DNA from: Spirochaetes bacterium GWF1_49_6
GTDB taxonomy: Bacteria; Spirochaetota; Brevinematia; Brevinematales; GWF1-51-8
Direction: 5' to 3'
Assembly (NCBI GenBank): GCA_001829395.1
Contig: MIBD01000120.1
Span: forward strand, 1 to 5,957
DNA length: 5,957 nt
The position numbers and the translations under genes were made by a program. Positions 5,088 through 5,957 of the stretch are shown here, piece after piece; position 1 is the first letter of the stretch, and each line of letters starts with the position of its first letter. Below the pieces are notes generated by a model. The model was given only the letters and a program-made list of their open reading frames with translations, was not told the origin of the DNA and made no database searches.

Positions 5088-5957
5088 CTATTTATCGTTG
5101 AGCGCCGCGACGCCGGGAAGTACCTTACCCTCGACCAGTTCGAGCGATGCGCCGCCGCCGGTGGAAATATGCGACATTTTATCCGCAACCCCGGCCTTGT
5201 TCACCGCCGATACGGAGTCTCCTCCGCCGATCACCGTAATCGCGCCCTTCAGCTCCGCAAGGGTATTCGCGATCGATACAGTGCCGTTGGCGAACTTCTC
5301 GAATTCGAACACGCCCACGGGGCCGTTCCAGAATACCGTCTTCGCCCCGGCAAGCGCCTTTTTATAGACCTCGACCGTCTGCGGGCCTACGTCGAGACCC
5401 TGCCATCCGTCGGGGATTTTATCCGAATCGACAACCTGCGTATTCGCGTTGGGATCGTACTTATCGGCGATGATATTATCGAGGGGCAGGATCAGCTCCA
5501 CGCCCTTAGCCTTCGCGGCCGCCATCACCTTCTTCGCGGTTTCAAGCTGGTCGTCTTCGCAAAGCGAATCGCCGATACCGTAACCCATCGCCTTATAGAA
5601 CGTATAAGCCATACCGCCGCCGATAATCAGCTTGTCGACCTTAGCGAGCAGACTCTCTATCACCGTTATTTTCGACGAGACCTTCGCGCCGCCGATAATG
5701 GCGACGAACGGTTTCGCGGGATTTTTAACCACTTTATCCTCGAGATAATCGAGTTCTTTTTCCATCAGGAGGCCGGCCACAGCGGGGAGATAGTGCGCGA
5801 CAGTCTCGGTGGAGGCGTGCGCGCGATGCGCTGTCCCGAACGCGTCGTTGACATAGATATCGCCGTATTTGGCGAGTTCCTTAGCCATCGATTCGCGGGC
5901 GGCGGCGTCTTTCGACGTCTCCTCTTTATGGAAACGGGTGTTTTCGAGCATGAGCAC
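5088..5957 (-). CDS. pgk: Phosphoglycerate kinase, N-terminus cut by the right window edge
   Basis: Pgk transfers phosphate between 1,3-bisphosphoglycerate and ADP, giving 3-phosphoglycerate and ATP, in the cytoplasm. The visible 289 codons are the C-terminal part of a protein normally about 395 residues long; roughly 105-110 N-terminal residues lie beyond the edge. The GTG at 5955-5957 is an internal Val codon (VLMLENTRF), not a start. Signatures in order are LENTRF with its substrate-binding Arg (8), YVNDAFGTAHRAHAST (35-50), the hinge/nucleotide segment GGAKVSSK (89-96), GGGMAYTF (113-120), FWNGPVGVFE (209-218), GGGDSVSAV (244-252) and the nucleotide-phosphate loop STGGGASLE (265-273). The gene ends in TAG and is followed 8 nt later by the Dabb gene. 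GGGDSVSAV differs from the common GGGDSAAAV only at small residues, which should be neutral. No promoter is visible because the 5' end is outside the window. Confidence 0.97.
   Translation of the reverse strand: MLMLENTRFHKEETSKDAAARESMAKELAKYGDIYVNDAFGTAHRAHASTETVAHYLPAVAGLLMEKELDYLEDKVVKNPAKPFVAIIGGAKVSSKITVIESLLAKVDKLIIGGGMAYTFYKAMGYGIGDSLCEDDQLETAKKVMAAAKAKGVELILPLDNIIADKYDPNANTQVVDSDKIPDGWQGLDVGPQTVEVYKKALAGAKTVFWNGPVGVFEFEKFANGTVSIANTLAELKGAITVIGGGDSVSAVNKAGVADKMSHISTGGGASLELVEGKVLPGVAALNDK

Noticed and set aside
4855..5367. Plus-strand ORF of about 170 codons across the Dabb and pgk genes, and a minus-strand frame at 4985-5188
   Set aside because: They cross two well-supported genes in the wrong frame or strand and have no family resemblance.

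Overview
All credible genes lie on the minus strand, so transcription runs from the right edge to the left. The right-hand two thirds (about 1480-5957) is GC-moderate to GC-rich DNA, by eye roughly 50-60% GC, with ordinary housekeeping genes. The left end (1 to about 1200) is very AT-rich, by eye near a quarter GC, and codes for proteins I do not recognise. The AsmA-family envelope protein implies a diderm (Gram-negative-type) bacterium. A pgk/tpiA neighbourhood with this composition would fit an uncultured spirochaete-like or other deep-branching diderm lineage, but the sequence does not fix the taxon.

Layout in transcription order. (1) 5957-3937 is a glycolytic operon: the C-terminal three quarters of phosphoglycerate kinase (pgk, cut by the window edge), a 98-residue Dabb (stress-responsive A/B barrel) protein starting 8 nt after the pgk stop, and complete triosephosphate isomerase (tpiA) with a strong Shine-Dalgarno. 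Pgk and TpiA act in lower glycolysis/gluconeogenesis; the Dabb protein has no known role there. (2) 3936-3768 is a spacer holding a long-range stem enclosing a GAAA-capped hairpin, then a likely promoter. (3) 3767-1479 holds a small acidic hypothetical protein of about 76 residues and, 33 nt later, a 674-residue membrane-anchored AsmA-like protein, probably co-transcribed. (4) 1478-1165 is a 314-nt gene-free stretch with a perfect 14-bp hairpin and a large imperfect palindrome of about 134 nt, which together look like a REP/MITE-type intergenic repeat. (5) 1205-1 is an AT-rich block with a perfect-consensus sigma-70-type promoter (TTGACA-16-TATAAT), an unrecognised ORF of about 367 codons, and 21 nt later the start of a second ORF that runs off the left edge.

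The part most likely to be undescribed is the left AT-rich unit next to the palindromic element: composition, private promoter and lack of recognisable domains suggest horizontally acquired DNA. I could not identify a function, and nothing in the window proves it is a defence or other named system.
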